From Helichrysum umbraculigerum (taxonomy: Eukaryota > Streptophyta > Magnoliopsida > Asterales > Asteraceae), in NCBI GenBank assembly GCA_949592205.1, contig CATIUR010000004.1, positions 69,661,837 through 69,725,836 on the forward strand: 64,000 nt of DNA. The letters run 5' to 3'. Shown piece after piece: positions 9,529-20,316 of this stretch. Each line of letters starts with the position of its first letter. Within the stretch, counting starts at the first letter, position 1. The position numbers and the translations under genes were made by a program. The notes beneath the pieces are model-generated. The model worked only from the letters and a program-made list of their open reading frames with translations, was not told where the DNA came from and ran no database searches.

Positions 9529-12055
9529 TGTAACACCCGTCAAATTAGGACTAGTAATTAGTGCCTAATCATATGTTAATACATGTAATTAGTTCCTGGT
9601 TAGGCTAATTAATGTATCGAATTATATATATTGTTGAATATATACGAAAATGCGATTTGATGAAATCGTACGCAATTTAAATCGAATGTATTTCGATTCA
9701 ATTTAATACGGACGTTGGTGATCAACTTTATTAAATAACGCTTTTATGTCAAAAAATATTATTTTGATAATATTTCGTATTCATTCGTATCGTACAAACC
9801 AAACTTACACGATTTAAAACATTAAACCGCGCAAACTAAATAAACAAACTTATATTTTATAACTACAATATAAATTAAATTGTAAAATATTTAAATAAAA
9901 CATCGCGTAATAAATTGTATTTTGAACTTATAATTAAAATGTAAATTATTATTTAACGTTAAATGACGGAGCAAACGAACACCACACGGGACGCGGGGCG
10001 AAAAACTGGAAAAGTGGGGATAACCCCCACCTCCTATTTTCTTTCTTCATTTTATCTTCTTTCTTCACTCTCTCTCTCTTTATTTTTCTCTCTAAACAAA
10101 CAAACCACCAATCCACCTAAATCGCACAATACTACTACCAAACGCAACCGGATCATAAATATTTTTAGAGATTCACGACCACCTCGCGACGATCTACAAC
10201 GCTATCTTTCCGGATTTTCATTTCGGCAAATTGTAAGTTTCCGACAAAATCCCGAAATCTCTCGAATCTTAGTATTTTTCACTTGTGGTTGTTTATATAA
10301 CATATATATGTCCCTTACTAAGTATATAACACGATTTCATAGCTTAAAAACGAGTTTAAAACGGAATTTTGGCCGGAAAAACATTAACAGCCGGACTTCT
10401 GGGCTGGTGTTCATCCATGCGACACAAGCCTTGTGTCGCATGTTGTGTCGTATTTTGACCTTTGTGTCGCATAAAAATCCCTTGTGTCGTACCTTGTGTC
10501 GTACCCGATAATCAGTGTCGCAAGACCTGCGACACAACCACTATGTCGCATACCCCATACGACACAATCACTATGTCGCTGTTGAATCAGCATCTCGCAT
10601 CTATGCGACACAACCATTGTGTCGCATAGACATTGTGTCGCATTCCTATGCGACACAACCCTTGTGTCGCATAACCACTTTTGTGTCGCATATTGTGTCG
10701 CAAAACACAGAAAACTCAGATTTTTACTAAGTGTCGAGACTCGAAATTTATCACTCTATTTTACCCGAATTCAGATCCCAGATGCGTTTTTCGTCAAAGC
10801 AATATAGTAGAAATAAAAATTTTCCAAGCTGACCTGGCAGCTCGACCCTAGCCAGGGGCTGCCGCCCCTTGGACCCCGCTACCAGGGGCGCTGCCCCCGG
10901 ACTCCCGTACATAGATTCCGTAACGGCTTCTAAAACACAATCAAAACACATTTTTCAAGTAAAACGCCACGAAATCAAAATAATAATAGTTGAGATTATT
11001 ATTACAAATCCGTCACAAACGGGCCGTACATGTTTTCAAACACTTAACAAATCAACCAAATCGTAGTAATTTGGACATATATATAGTTGTGTAACAACTA
11101 CAAGGGTGATCTTTTGAGATACCCAATCATGTTTATAACCATCGCGTGTCGTGGACACCCTCAGGTTACAAGTCTTTGGACTTCATACTCGGCTAATCAA
11201 CTCAAGTTTATTAAGTTAAACTCACAAGACTCAGGTGAGTCTCATAGCCCCTCTTTTACTGTTTTACTCAGGGGTGTGATATACTGCTCAACTTTTAACA
11301 TGTGAACGCAAGTACCAACTTTTCATATACTACATGAGTTTTTCGAAACTAATCATTTAAAGTCCTCCGTCAGCATAGTTGTTAATACGTTGTAGCGTGA
11401 ATATTAGTATATTGTACCATATAGGATTGACCCTCCTCGTCCGGGTTAGCAAGCACTAACCGGGTAAACGGACGTACTAATATTTGGGAAGACGAATGTT
11501 GATTAGGCATTCGTGGAGGCACCTCGCCCGGAATTCTCTATAGGGGACCCGGCCCTCGAGTTAAGCTCAACTATGTGCTCATGGCTGTATACACGATGAT
11601 TATCATTTAATTGCTGGATGCAATTCATTATTTAATTGCTGGATGCAATTCATTATTTAATTGCTGGATGCAATTCATTATTTAAATCTTGCGGTTCATA
11701 CGATATTACTTGATTTCAAACCTGTGAGCTCACCAGCTTTATAGCTGACCTTTTAGCATATATCGCAGGTACCCAGCAGTAGGATGTTTCTGCTTCAGGA
11801 TTTAGCTCGAGTTAGCATACAGACGATTGAGATTTTCTTGCATTAGTATATTTTGTATAAGTACTTATGTACTGAAATCTCATTTTATTTAACTCGAGCT
11901 ATGTAAAGCTTTAAATGTTGTAAACATTTCAGTTATCAATATATTTTGTTAAAACGACGCATATAGAGTCGTTTGCTATTTATCTTTGTGCTTTGTTATT
12001 GATTAGTAACACCCAAATCAAGCTTCCGCAAATCATTAAATTTGGGGGTGTTACA
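9529..12055 (+). repeat. G1 3' LTR (2527 bp)
   Basis: Nearly identical to the 5' LTR. Most of the 51-bp length difference comes from a 25-bp unit (TTGCTGGATGCAATTC...) present three times in tandem from 11611, 11636 and 11661, but once in the 5' LTR. A single extra C in the 3' LTR (about 10825) accounts for the rest. The inverted-repeat array is at about 10417-10704. Confidence 0.95.
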
Positions 12056-12060
12056 GAAAC

Positions 12061-14699
12061 ATCTCAGAGATATAGGCTGACCAGGGAATGGCTATCAAAG
12101 AATTAGATATGGGATTGACCTCTGCTGATAAGAATAACAATCAGATTCATTGCATCAGTTTGTCATCAAAGATCTCGGGCGATAGAGAATTATGGTCATT
12201 GGATTCAGCACTTTCAGATCATTAGAGAGTCATTCACATCAACAACTCTTAATGATTAGGATCCTCGTCCATTTAGCTCTATCCAGCATTGGTGTTTCAG
12301 GGTTGACTCTGCTTATGTCTGGAGGATGACATCTCTTTGCTTTATTTTCTACAATCTATCCTTTTGAAAGTCGAGCTCTCAACTTTAATAGCAGCGCTTA
12401 TCGGGAGGCAACCCGTGGAATAAGACGTGTTGAGAGAAAGTGTCAACAAGTGAAGAAAATCTCCGACTATCCTTCACACTTGGACGTACCAGAAATACTT
12501 TATGAAAACTTCTGCAGATTTACAACTCATTTGCAAATAAATCACTGTCTCAGAAAATAGGAAATAACTTTGAAAACTGATAATTCATGTGTTTCGAGCA
12601 TTTGAGGTACTTGCATACTACTTTTATGCATTATGCTCGAACTCGTTTAAAAACACATGTTTTATAAAACTGATTTGTAAAACATCTTTTCAAATTCTGA
12701 GACAGTGATTTCTCTTTCCATTTGCATAAAAATTGAGTTTGTAAAAGGCTACATCCAACGTGTTCACACCTACGAGATTGATTCATAAGAGAATGATGGT
12801 TGAATAAACCAATAGCAAGACGCTTGAAGCCGAGCCGATCTTCATGGATGCAGAAAAAAAGATCTTGGCAACGTCTCTTTTCAGCAAATTCAGACTCTCA
12901 GCTTCAGTGCAGCTCGCTATCTGGGGAGTGTCTTAACCCTTTACCCTCTTTTGTTTATGATTCTGTATATTATTTGCCTTGTTAAGTTTGTTAAAGTAGT
13001 CTATACTCTATCCTAAGCTTATTACTAAGTGTGGGATTCCAACCCAAAACAAACACTTGAGAAACATTTTCTTACATGTTTAAACTCTAAGTGTGGGATT
13101 CTACTTTCAGTAAATCTCAACTCAAGAGAACATTAGGGACAATGTTCCTCTAAGTGTGGGATAGCAGGTATATAATACCTTGGTTAGTTTTTTTTTATGA
13201 TTTTTAATGTCTGAAATAGCAAACTCAAAAAATGTTCCTCAAATTTTTCAAAAATTTTCTAGAAAATTAAAAAGTATGAGCTAAATCATCTGATTAACTT
13301 TGCTATTTTTGAGTCATAATGTCTTTGAAGAGGAGCTATTTTCAAATATGAGTAAAATATTTTGAAATCTAGGGAAAATAAGGTAGAAATTTCTTAAGCA
13401 AGAAATGATAATCTAATAGGAAGCATGACGAAGCACATACAACCCTAATTGCAGTGAGGTATCTTGAGCCTAAAAGCATTCATCTTTAATGCTTCACTAT
13501 TCATTTCTTGTGTGTGCCGATGCATGTATCTTTGAATTAGAACTTGCTCTTGACATACGCTTCGAGACCACATTGGTGTGTACCGTACGCGGTATAGGTG
13601 CAATTAGATGACCTTGACATTCCCTAGGAATTAAACCACTTTTTACATATCTCTTGAAGCCCAAAACCCTTCCGATACTCATTTTTAGTATCGATGATCC
13701 GCCTAGTAAACCCTGTTGAGCCTAAACCTTTCGTTTCATAAAACCCTCATCATTAAACCCTACTTCCCAAAATATCCCCAAAACTTATCTTAGAATTTCT
13801 GAGGTTATGAGGAACATCTTTTAGAATATCCGCTTCACTTATCCTACCACTTTCGTGTTCTCCAAAAGATTATCTCTCTTGAGAATCCCTGGTGCGTAAA
13901 ATTGGCACCATGAAAAGACTCAAAATGTTCAAGATAAGGGATTTATGAAAAAATTAAAAGAAAAATATCCTTGGAAATTCTCTGGCAAAGAAGTTCTGAA
14001 GAAGAAAAAAAAAGAAAATAGAAAAATAGAAAGAAAAAAAAGCAGGAAAAGAAAATAGAAGAGAAAAGAAAAAGCAGAAAAGAAAAGAAAAATAGTTCCT
14101 CAAGAATAAAGCTAAGTCCTTCAAAGTATCATCCTCGCAAGAAGAATATGATAGAAGATCGATAGCTATCTCCTTTCCGTCTAGAATAAAGTTATTCATG
14201 ATCTCAGTAGTTTTAAGATAAGCAAAACCCTTACAACCCAAATATACCACTATCCATACCCTTTAACCCTCACCAAACACTACAACCCTCATGAATGTCT
14301 TGGGATTATTAGCACCGTCCTCACCTAAGTGGTGGAGATCCGATTCTCGATCAAGCCTATGACGATGAGTGCTGCATGACTGGCTATTTGAGCGATTTCA
14401 TTTGTTCTAAAATGATAGGAAACCCGATACACTTTGAGTGAATTGAGTGACCAACTTTAGTGAGATCGCCTAGTCATGTGTACTCCAAGATCATGAGATT
14501 TGGAAGTATGCCTAAGAGAATCTTTTCTTGTTTAAGGAAAGATCATCTTATCTTTCCCTATAATCCTAATATTATCTTACTTATATCTGGAGGTGGTAAC
14601 TCTTTAAAAATATATTGACTCGCTCTAAAAATGTTTTAAAAATGTTTTCAAAAACTGAGTGTTGCTTGAGGACAAGCAACGTCTAAGTGTGGGATAATT
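12061..14699 (+). mobile_element. Athila/Tat-like element, 3' noncoding part
   Basis: This continues the sequence broken at 1460. There is no convincing ORF. It holds a second copy of the GGGAGGCAACCCGTG block (about 12398) and of the GTTTCGAGCATTTGAGGTAC block (12592). CTAAGTGTGGGAT occurs at 13025, 13087 and 13150 and again next to TTGAGGACAAGCAAC at 14667-14695, directly before an LTR start, where it looks like the functional PPT. About 13980-14095 is a purine-rich (A/G) tract. The rest is AT-rich without recognised signals. Confidence 0.5.
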
Positions 14700-15195
14700 T
14701 GATGTGACGCAAAAAGTCATGTTTTTAAGTACGATATTCCGTACTTTTTGGACAAATCTTTAGTGAAAACATTCCAAAACAATCATTATTTACTAAAATT
14801 CACTAAAGTGCTCCAAATATAGGTGTTGCTACAAAAATCACAAAAAACGTCCAAATAACGAGCAAAACAGAGCGAATAAACAACAACCAATTCCCACACC
14901 CTCATTTACCTTATGATAAGCACATTCTAACCTTATGATATGTTGTAATAGGTAAAAACGAGATGGGAGATTCAAGAATCATGCAAATTGGGTGAAGAAC
15001 GGAAGAGATACGGCTTCTACATATCGTTAAAAGTCATTCCAAACATGCTTGAGTTACACACATCCAATTTCTATGAAATTGGCACCATTAGAAGCGTAAC
15101 GGAATTACGAGATCACAAGCGAAAGAATCGAGTCAAACGGACGCATAACGAAGGAGATACGGGCGTTTTAAGCAACGAACGAAAACCGATGGAAC

Positions 15196-15287
15196 CCGTA
15201 TACTGCCCTGGAGACCGTATACGGCCCCATGCACACCGTATACGGCCCCCACAAGGCCGTATACGGCCCCCTTGACCCCGTATACGG
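15196..15287. promoter_or_regulatory. Palindrome array upstream of LTR TATA box
   Basis: The perfect palindrome CCGTATACGG occurs at 15215, 15236, 15257 and 15278, with exact 21-bp spacing (about two DNA turns), plus a degenerate copy at 15196. The array ends about 90 bp upstream of the TATA box at 15376. The spacing suggests repeated protein binding on one DNA face; the binding factor is unknown. Confidence 0.7.
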
Positions 15288-15375
15288 CCCTCCTAAGGCC
15301 AATTGGTCTCCGTTCGTGCTTCGTTTGCTTGTACGTGCGTGCTTCGTGACTTGTACGGCTGATTTCACCCTTTGC

Positions 15376-15386
15376 CTATATATAGG
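15376..15386 (+). promoter_or_regulatory. TATA box of the Athila/Tat-like LTR
   Basis: CTATATATAGG is followed 35-130 bp downstream by CT-rich sequence, typical of plant LTR transcription starts. The related LTR near 61 kb has CTATAAATAG in the equivalent place. Confidence 0.6.
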
Positions 15387-17213
15387 GCCTTCATCCTCCA
15401 ACCATTCTACACTTCATTCTCATTTCTCATTTCTCACTTTCTCTCTCACACACTCTCTCTCTACTTTCTCTCTCTAGGTTCTCTCTCTAGTCTCTCTCTC
15501 TAGTTTCTTGCTAGGGTTTTTAACCCTTGGACTAGTGAGAAGATTAGTGGGGGAATCCTTTTCTTTACTTTTAGATTAGTTATGTAATAAATTAGTAGAG
15601 GCTAGCTTATGTAATGCTCGGATTTTATGAAGAAATATAAGTGTTATTCTGCTCACAATTCGTATCGGTATTATCAACCCTTTCTATTATTAATTTGTCA
15701 TAATGTTCTTGTTTGATGTTTGTGATTTATTAATATTAGAAATGTTTATTTATATGCTTGGTAATTAGTTGCTTGTATGTTTGCCATGATTTAAATAGTA
15801 GTGACGATGTTACTTCAGATATATGATATTGGGATAACATCATTATGAAACAACGGAGGTAACGTTATACGGCTTTCATTTGTATAGCGCCGGAAACATC
15901 ACTAATGTATGGAGTACGGAACGTGGAAGCTATGAAAGTCGTGGGCACCATCCGTTGTGGAATAATGTTCCCGATTATTATATAAATGGGAGTTGTTTTA
16001 CTTTGTTATCAGTCTAAACTTATCCTGAATTTAGACTTTATCGTTCACCCTTTCCAGTCTTTCACGTGACTATTGCCCTTAGGATAGGACTTTGCAAACC
16101 CGAATACTAGGTAAACATAGTTATCTGTGTTACAGTATGAAGATATGAGACTCTGTTAAATGGCACTGTACTTCGTATAGCATTGGAAACACCTCGTGTG
16201 GAGTACAAATACGTGGAAGCTAAGGAAATGCCGTAGGATCATCTCATCGTGGATTACCTAGAAGTCACCCTTCTAGAACATGGTCTAGGATACATAAAGC
16301 TGTGGAAATGCTAAACCTTAAAAGTACTATACACCGTGAGTATACTTAGATATATACAAGCTGTGGAAATACTTAATGCAGTGTACACTGTGAGTATACC
16401 TAGGGATGAACGACTGATTGTAAAGGAGGGTCTAATTCAAGATGGAAATATTTGAGCTTAACTAATAGAATATGAGTTTTGAAAAGAAAGCAAGGAGTCG
16501 GCTGTATTCCCAGATGCTTAAACCCCTTAACTCTTCATAACCGATAGTTTAGAATAACATAGTTAAATAACCAGTACACATTTAGATGACACATTTAGGT
16601 TTAGGTGTTAAGAAAGGTCAGAGTATCCTTAATGGCAGTTTGTTACCTCATGCATGCACCCCAGAATTATCTCCAGAGACTCACTATTCCGTAACAGGGT
16701 AGTTGAGCAAGGGTCACTGTACCGTCACAAGGGCAGTGTTGGGGGGGTTGAGCAACCTATTCTGATCAGAATCACATAAGCCTAGGTACTCAGTGACATA
16801 CTAATTTAGAACCGGAACTAAATAAGTAGGGTCCTAGTGTTTACACCTAAGTTTATTTGTTTGTCAACTGAATGTGTCCCCATATAATCATCATCTCTGC
16901 ACATACACTATCCTAAATCATGGTGAACCACGTCTTTGTTATCCTTAGGTGTTACATATGCTAGTCTCCCTTTACTTTTATGCTTTATAAGTTTTAGTAG
17001 TTTAACTAGATAAAAACCAAAAACAATCACCTATCCACTTATTCAAACCCTAGCTTGATAATTAGTTTATCGGAACGAGCTCTGTTTCAATTCTACCGTC
17101 GTGAGGAACGACCCTGGATCATCCTTACCGCATACTCGTATCAAGGTATTCGTACCAGTACCAGTAGGTAGTATGGAGGTTTAGGCTCCCCCGACTATTG
17201 TAAATTTAAAACT

Positions 17214-18142
17214 ACCACCTGACGCCGCGCCTAGTGGAAAGGTCTGCAACGACAGGAAGCAATTCCTGAACCGACCGCTGGGTGCGCGTCAGACTTTAAT
17301 GTGGATTAACTGTTTTGTATATATAATGTAAGCTACTTAATAATAAGTGATATATAGTTATATGATATGATGTACTAATAGGCAATCTATATGAAGATTT
17401 CTGAATTTTAATAAATTAATAATATAACTTGTTTATTATTTTATAATACATAATATGATGTATGACATAAAAGTCTTAAATTTTAAGTTTGTTATGCAAT
17501 AATTTTATATCTTTTTACTTATGTGAGTACATTTGGGGGTATATATTGATAGTTTCCTCTGTTATACGAAAGTATAGACCTGGTCTCTATTAATTTATGC
17601 TTAAAAATTAAGCAAACGCAAGTCAAAAGTACTTGAAAAGTTTTAAAAATAAAATATACCTAATGAGGTCGCCAAAATGGTTTGAACAAGTCTGGTTTTG
17701 CTTAAACCTGAATCAAGTTATGTCGCTCTGTTGCATGAAAATGCAGACCTGTCACCAATGTCTTGATTCTTAAAAATGTATTTCATATATTTAATTGGAA
17801 TATAAAAGTAAATTGTATAATTAAATTTAAAGGTATATCATATATGGAAATCATAAGTAATATACATACTAACAATAAAGGTGTATTCAGAAATATGAAT
17901 ATAGATTGTTTAAAGTGGACAATTATATTAGTAATCATTCATAAGTTATAAATTACACAAATAATAATAATTTTATTTATACATTATAGTTATCCATGTT
18001 AATTAAATTGTTTAAATTTTTAACTTATGAAACAGATTTTTAATATTGGTATTCTGATTTTTAAATATTAGTTTGATGCTTATTTTTAAATTTTATTCAG
18101 TATTCTACTTGAGGACAAGCAGAACTTAAGTGTGGGGATATT
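17214..18142 (+). mobile_element. AT-rich retroelement remnant ending in a PPT-like motif
   Basis: No coding region is supported. The first 80 bp contain GC-rich sequence (CTGACGCCGCGCC) that could be a decayed primer-binding region. The 3' end has CTTGAGGACAAGCAGAACTT and AAGTGTGGGG (18107-18137), the same PPT-type signature as at 14669, next to an LTR start at 18143. It is probably the 3' internal part of a second Athila/Tat-like element. Confidence 0.4.
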
Positions 18143-19326
18143 TGATAAGCATCAAATAGATAGTATATTTTATATTAATTTATCCTTATATTTATATACA
18201 TTTTATTGCATTTATATGATTTTAGATACTTATTTTGTTAATAATTGCAGAAATGTATTTTAATTGAAGAATTAAGAAAAAGGAAAAGAACGAGATCAGA
18301 ACTGAAGAATTAAAGCACTTAAAGAAATAAAGATTAAAGACCTTGAAGAAATGAAGATTAAAGAGTTAAAATAAAGAATTGGGCCAAGAAGACAAAGAAG
18401 TCCGGTTATGAAGATTCAGAGTCCAAATATTAAGCCCAAGCCCGAAATTAGAATATTCTGGAAATTACATTCAACCGGCGGTTGGATTAACCAACCGGCG
18501 GTTGAGCTTTAGGGTTTAAGGCGGTGCAGACACGTGGAGTTGGACTCAGAAACAAATAGCTTCAACCGGCGGTTGGAGTACCCAACCGGCGGTTGGAAGG
18601 TCGGCGAGTAAAACTATAAATAGAGGCTCAATTTAGCTTAAACGATATACGATTCAAGAATACTAAAGCCGAAAGTTAGGGTTTAGGACGACTTTAAGGT
18701 GCGATTTTGGAGGCAAAGGAGCTAGGGTTTGAAGGTTTTTAACCCTAGGAAAAGCTGGTTTGCTAATTGGTTCGGTTTCTTTATCCTTGTAACTTTATTA
18801 ATCTTTTGGGTTATTTTGGATATTGTTTATTTGAATTAATTGTTTATTAGGTTTTCATTATGAATGTTTAAATGTATGTTTATTAGATTTATTATATGAA
18901 TTATATGTTTATTTTGGAACTATATTATTGAATGCTTATTATACAAGAATTGTCTGTGTTATATTAATATTGGTAACAGTTAATTGATTTATATAGATAG
19001 CTTTACTAATCTTGTGAGTTTTATAAATTAATTAATGATTGTCAATTATTAATGTTAAGTAACACTATAATTCCACCTAATCTTGGAATTGTATTAATAA
19101 ACTACTGATAGATCTTAATAAATAATGATACTTTACTTAATCTTTGGGAGTGTTGCTATATGAAAATTATCTTAATCTTTGTGATTTTCTACATTAGTAA
19201 TTCACCAATAATAATAGCCAACAAAGCAAATAGACATAAGTTGATATAATACGTTTAATAAATAATTGTTTAAATAGTTATAATCTTCTATCCAATTGAG
19301 TATTCTTAAGTTGTTTCCTAGAACTT
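18143..19326 (+). repeat. Second Athila/Tat-like LTR, interrupted by SIRE
   Basis: It starts TGATAAGCATCA directly after the PPT-like motif. It has a pair-wise palindrome cluster (18472-18595), TATA box CTATAAATAG (18614-18623) and GGGTTTAGG/TAGGGTTT motifs downstream. The sequence stops where the SIRE LTR begins at 19327, so only the left part is seen here. Confidence 0.5.
18472..18595. promoter_or_regulatory. CAACCGGCGGTTG palindrome pairs upstream of TATA
   Basis: CAACCGGCGGTTG (6-bp arms around a central G) occurs at 18472, 18492, 18563 and 18583, as two pairs each spaced 20 bp. The last copy ends 19 bp upstream of CTATAAATAG (18614). CGGTTG fits the general plant MYB core CNGTTR, so MYB binding is one testable idea. 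Confidence 0.65.
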
Positions 19327-19846
19327 TGTTGAGACATAGATTGTGACAACAGATCTAGCTTGAAATAGGACTGGTGTAATTATTATTACGTTTGTACATT
19401 GGTTTAGATTTGTAAATAAATATTTGTTTTGTTAGTAATATTCGTTAAACATATTATTGTGCTAAGTTAGACGAATGTTAAATACGAAATAAATATATAT
19501 ACGTTTGTTGCGAGACGAGATGAAGACTGAACTCGCAAAGGAACGGTCTTGGCGAGTCGAGCTTGGTAATGGGCTTGGGCTGCAAGGCGAGTTGGGCTGA
19601 ACTCGCAGGCCCATGCGAGCCGAGCCGAGACAGAAATATATATAAATGATTTTCTTTGTAAAATCGTTAACAACTTTTGTCATATTATCAACCTGCTAGG
19701 CTTTGACGTATTATTCGTTTAAAGTTAAGCTTTATATACGCAATTACGAACTTACTCGTTATTAGTAAGATAACACCGTATTAAGGAATTCCGCACCTTA
19801 ATACTACAGATAACGAAGTTATCGATCCTAGAACTAGGGACTTACA
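19327..19846 (+). repeat. SIRE 5' LTR (520 bp)
   Basis: It begins TGTTGAGACATAG and ends GGGACTTACA. The first 197 bp match 60584-60780 almost exactly, which fixes the start. A GC-rich cluster of GCGAGTCGAG-like motifs (19509-19630) lies immediately upstream of a TATA box (ATATATATAAAT, 19636-19647). Confidence 0.88.
19636..19647 (+). promoter_or_regulatory. SIRE LTR TATA box
   Basis: ATATATATAAAT follows the GC-rich motif cluster and lies about 200 bp before the LTR end, a normal place for the core promoter of a copia LTR. Confidence 0.55.
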
Positions 19847-19848
19847 TC

Positions 19849-19860
19849 TGGTATCAGAGC
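19849..19860 (+). other. SIRE primer-binding site
   Basis: TGGTATCAGAGC, complementary to the initiator-Met tRNA 3' end, lies 2 nt after the LTR. Confidence 0.9.
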
Positions 19861-20055
19861 TTTCGGGCTAAATACTAGTGTGTTCATAAGTTTTAGAGGT
19901 GATTGCGTTGTGATTCGGATCGTTTATCCGTGCATAAGTACATACTAACGATCAAAATCACTCTCTGGACGTTTTAGGGTTTGTTTAGAGTCGAAATTTC
20001 CTGTTTCAATCGTAAAAATACCTTAAACATTCATTTTCGGGTTTAACAGCCGTTT

Positions 20056-20296
20056 CGCGAGTCGAGATTAGGGTTCCAGCTTCGCCTGCGAACCGAGTTG
20101 AACTTGCGAGTCGAGCTTAAGCTTGCGAGTCGAACTTATCTGCGAATCGAGACCACCTGCGAAACCAAATCACTTGCGAATCGACATCTTTAGCGATCCG
20201 AACTGAGGCTTGCGAATCGACATATTCTGCGAGTCGAGCTGAGATTGCGAGTTGAGCTGAGTCCTGCGAGTTGAGTTTTCTGAATTCGCGAAACAG
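20056..20296 (+). repeat. GCGAGTCGAG-type motif cluster in SIRE leader
   Basis: Over a dozen variants of TGCGAGTCGAG, TGCGAATCGA and GCGAGTTGAG occur between the PBS and gag. Similar clusters are in the LTR (19509-19630) and upstream of ORF3 (55492-56135). No ORF lies in the leader (19861-20316). Confidence 0.75.
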
Positions 20297-20316
20297 TTTT
20301 ACTTTACGTTTTTAAG

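Larger units (their letters stand above)
1465..12055 (+). mobile_element. G1: intact Ty3/gypsy chromovirus (Tekay/Del type)
   Basis: This is a complete 10.6 kb LTR retrotransposon with LTRs at 1465-3940 and 9529-12055, flanked by the 5-bp target-site duplication gaaac (1460-1464 and 12056-12060). The internal part holds a tRNA-iMet primer-binding site, an extra coiled-coil ORF, one uninterrupted gag-pol frame and a polypurine tract. Domain order is gag, protease, RT, RNase H, integrase and a chromodomain-like tail, which is the Ty3/gypsy chromovirus order; the tail and LTR length suggest Tekay/Del. The LTRs differ by about 15 substitutions by my count, so insertion is recent. Of the elements here it is the only one with an unbroken polyprotein. 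Confidence 0.95.
14700..17213 (+). repeat. Athila/Tat-like LTR (right end approximate)
   Basis: It begins TGATGTGACGC straight after the PPT-like sequence. It contains a palindrome array (15196-15287), a TATA box CTATATATAGG (15376-15386), a CT-rich stretch (15410-15510), and diverged internal repeats at about 15830-16400 (motifs GTATAGCGCCGGAA and ACGTGGAAGCTATGAAAG). A related LTR lies at about 61080-62460. I could not fix the right edge: a possible end is near 17213, before a sequence only loosely like a tRNA-Asp primer-binding site. No gene is supported inside it. Confidence 0.5.

Noticed and set aside
13954..14250. 98-codon minus-strand ORF rich in Phe
   Set aside because: Caused by an A/G-rich tract; no homologous feature or conserved frame.
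14988..15477. ORFs across the CCGTATACGG array
   Set aside because: Both strands are open because of the palindromic repeat; the segment is LTR promoter DNA.
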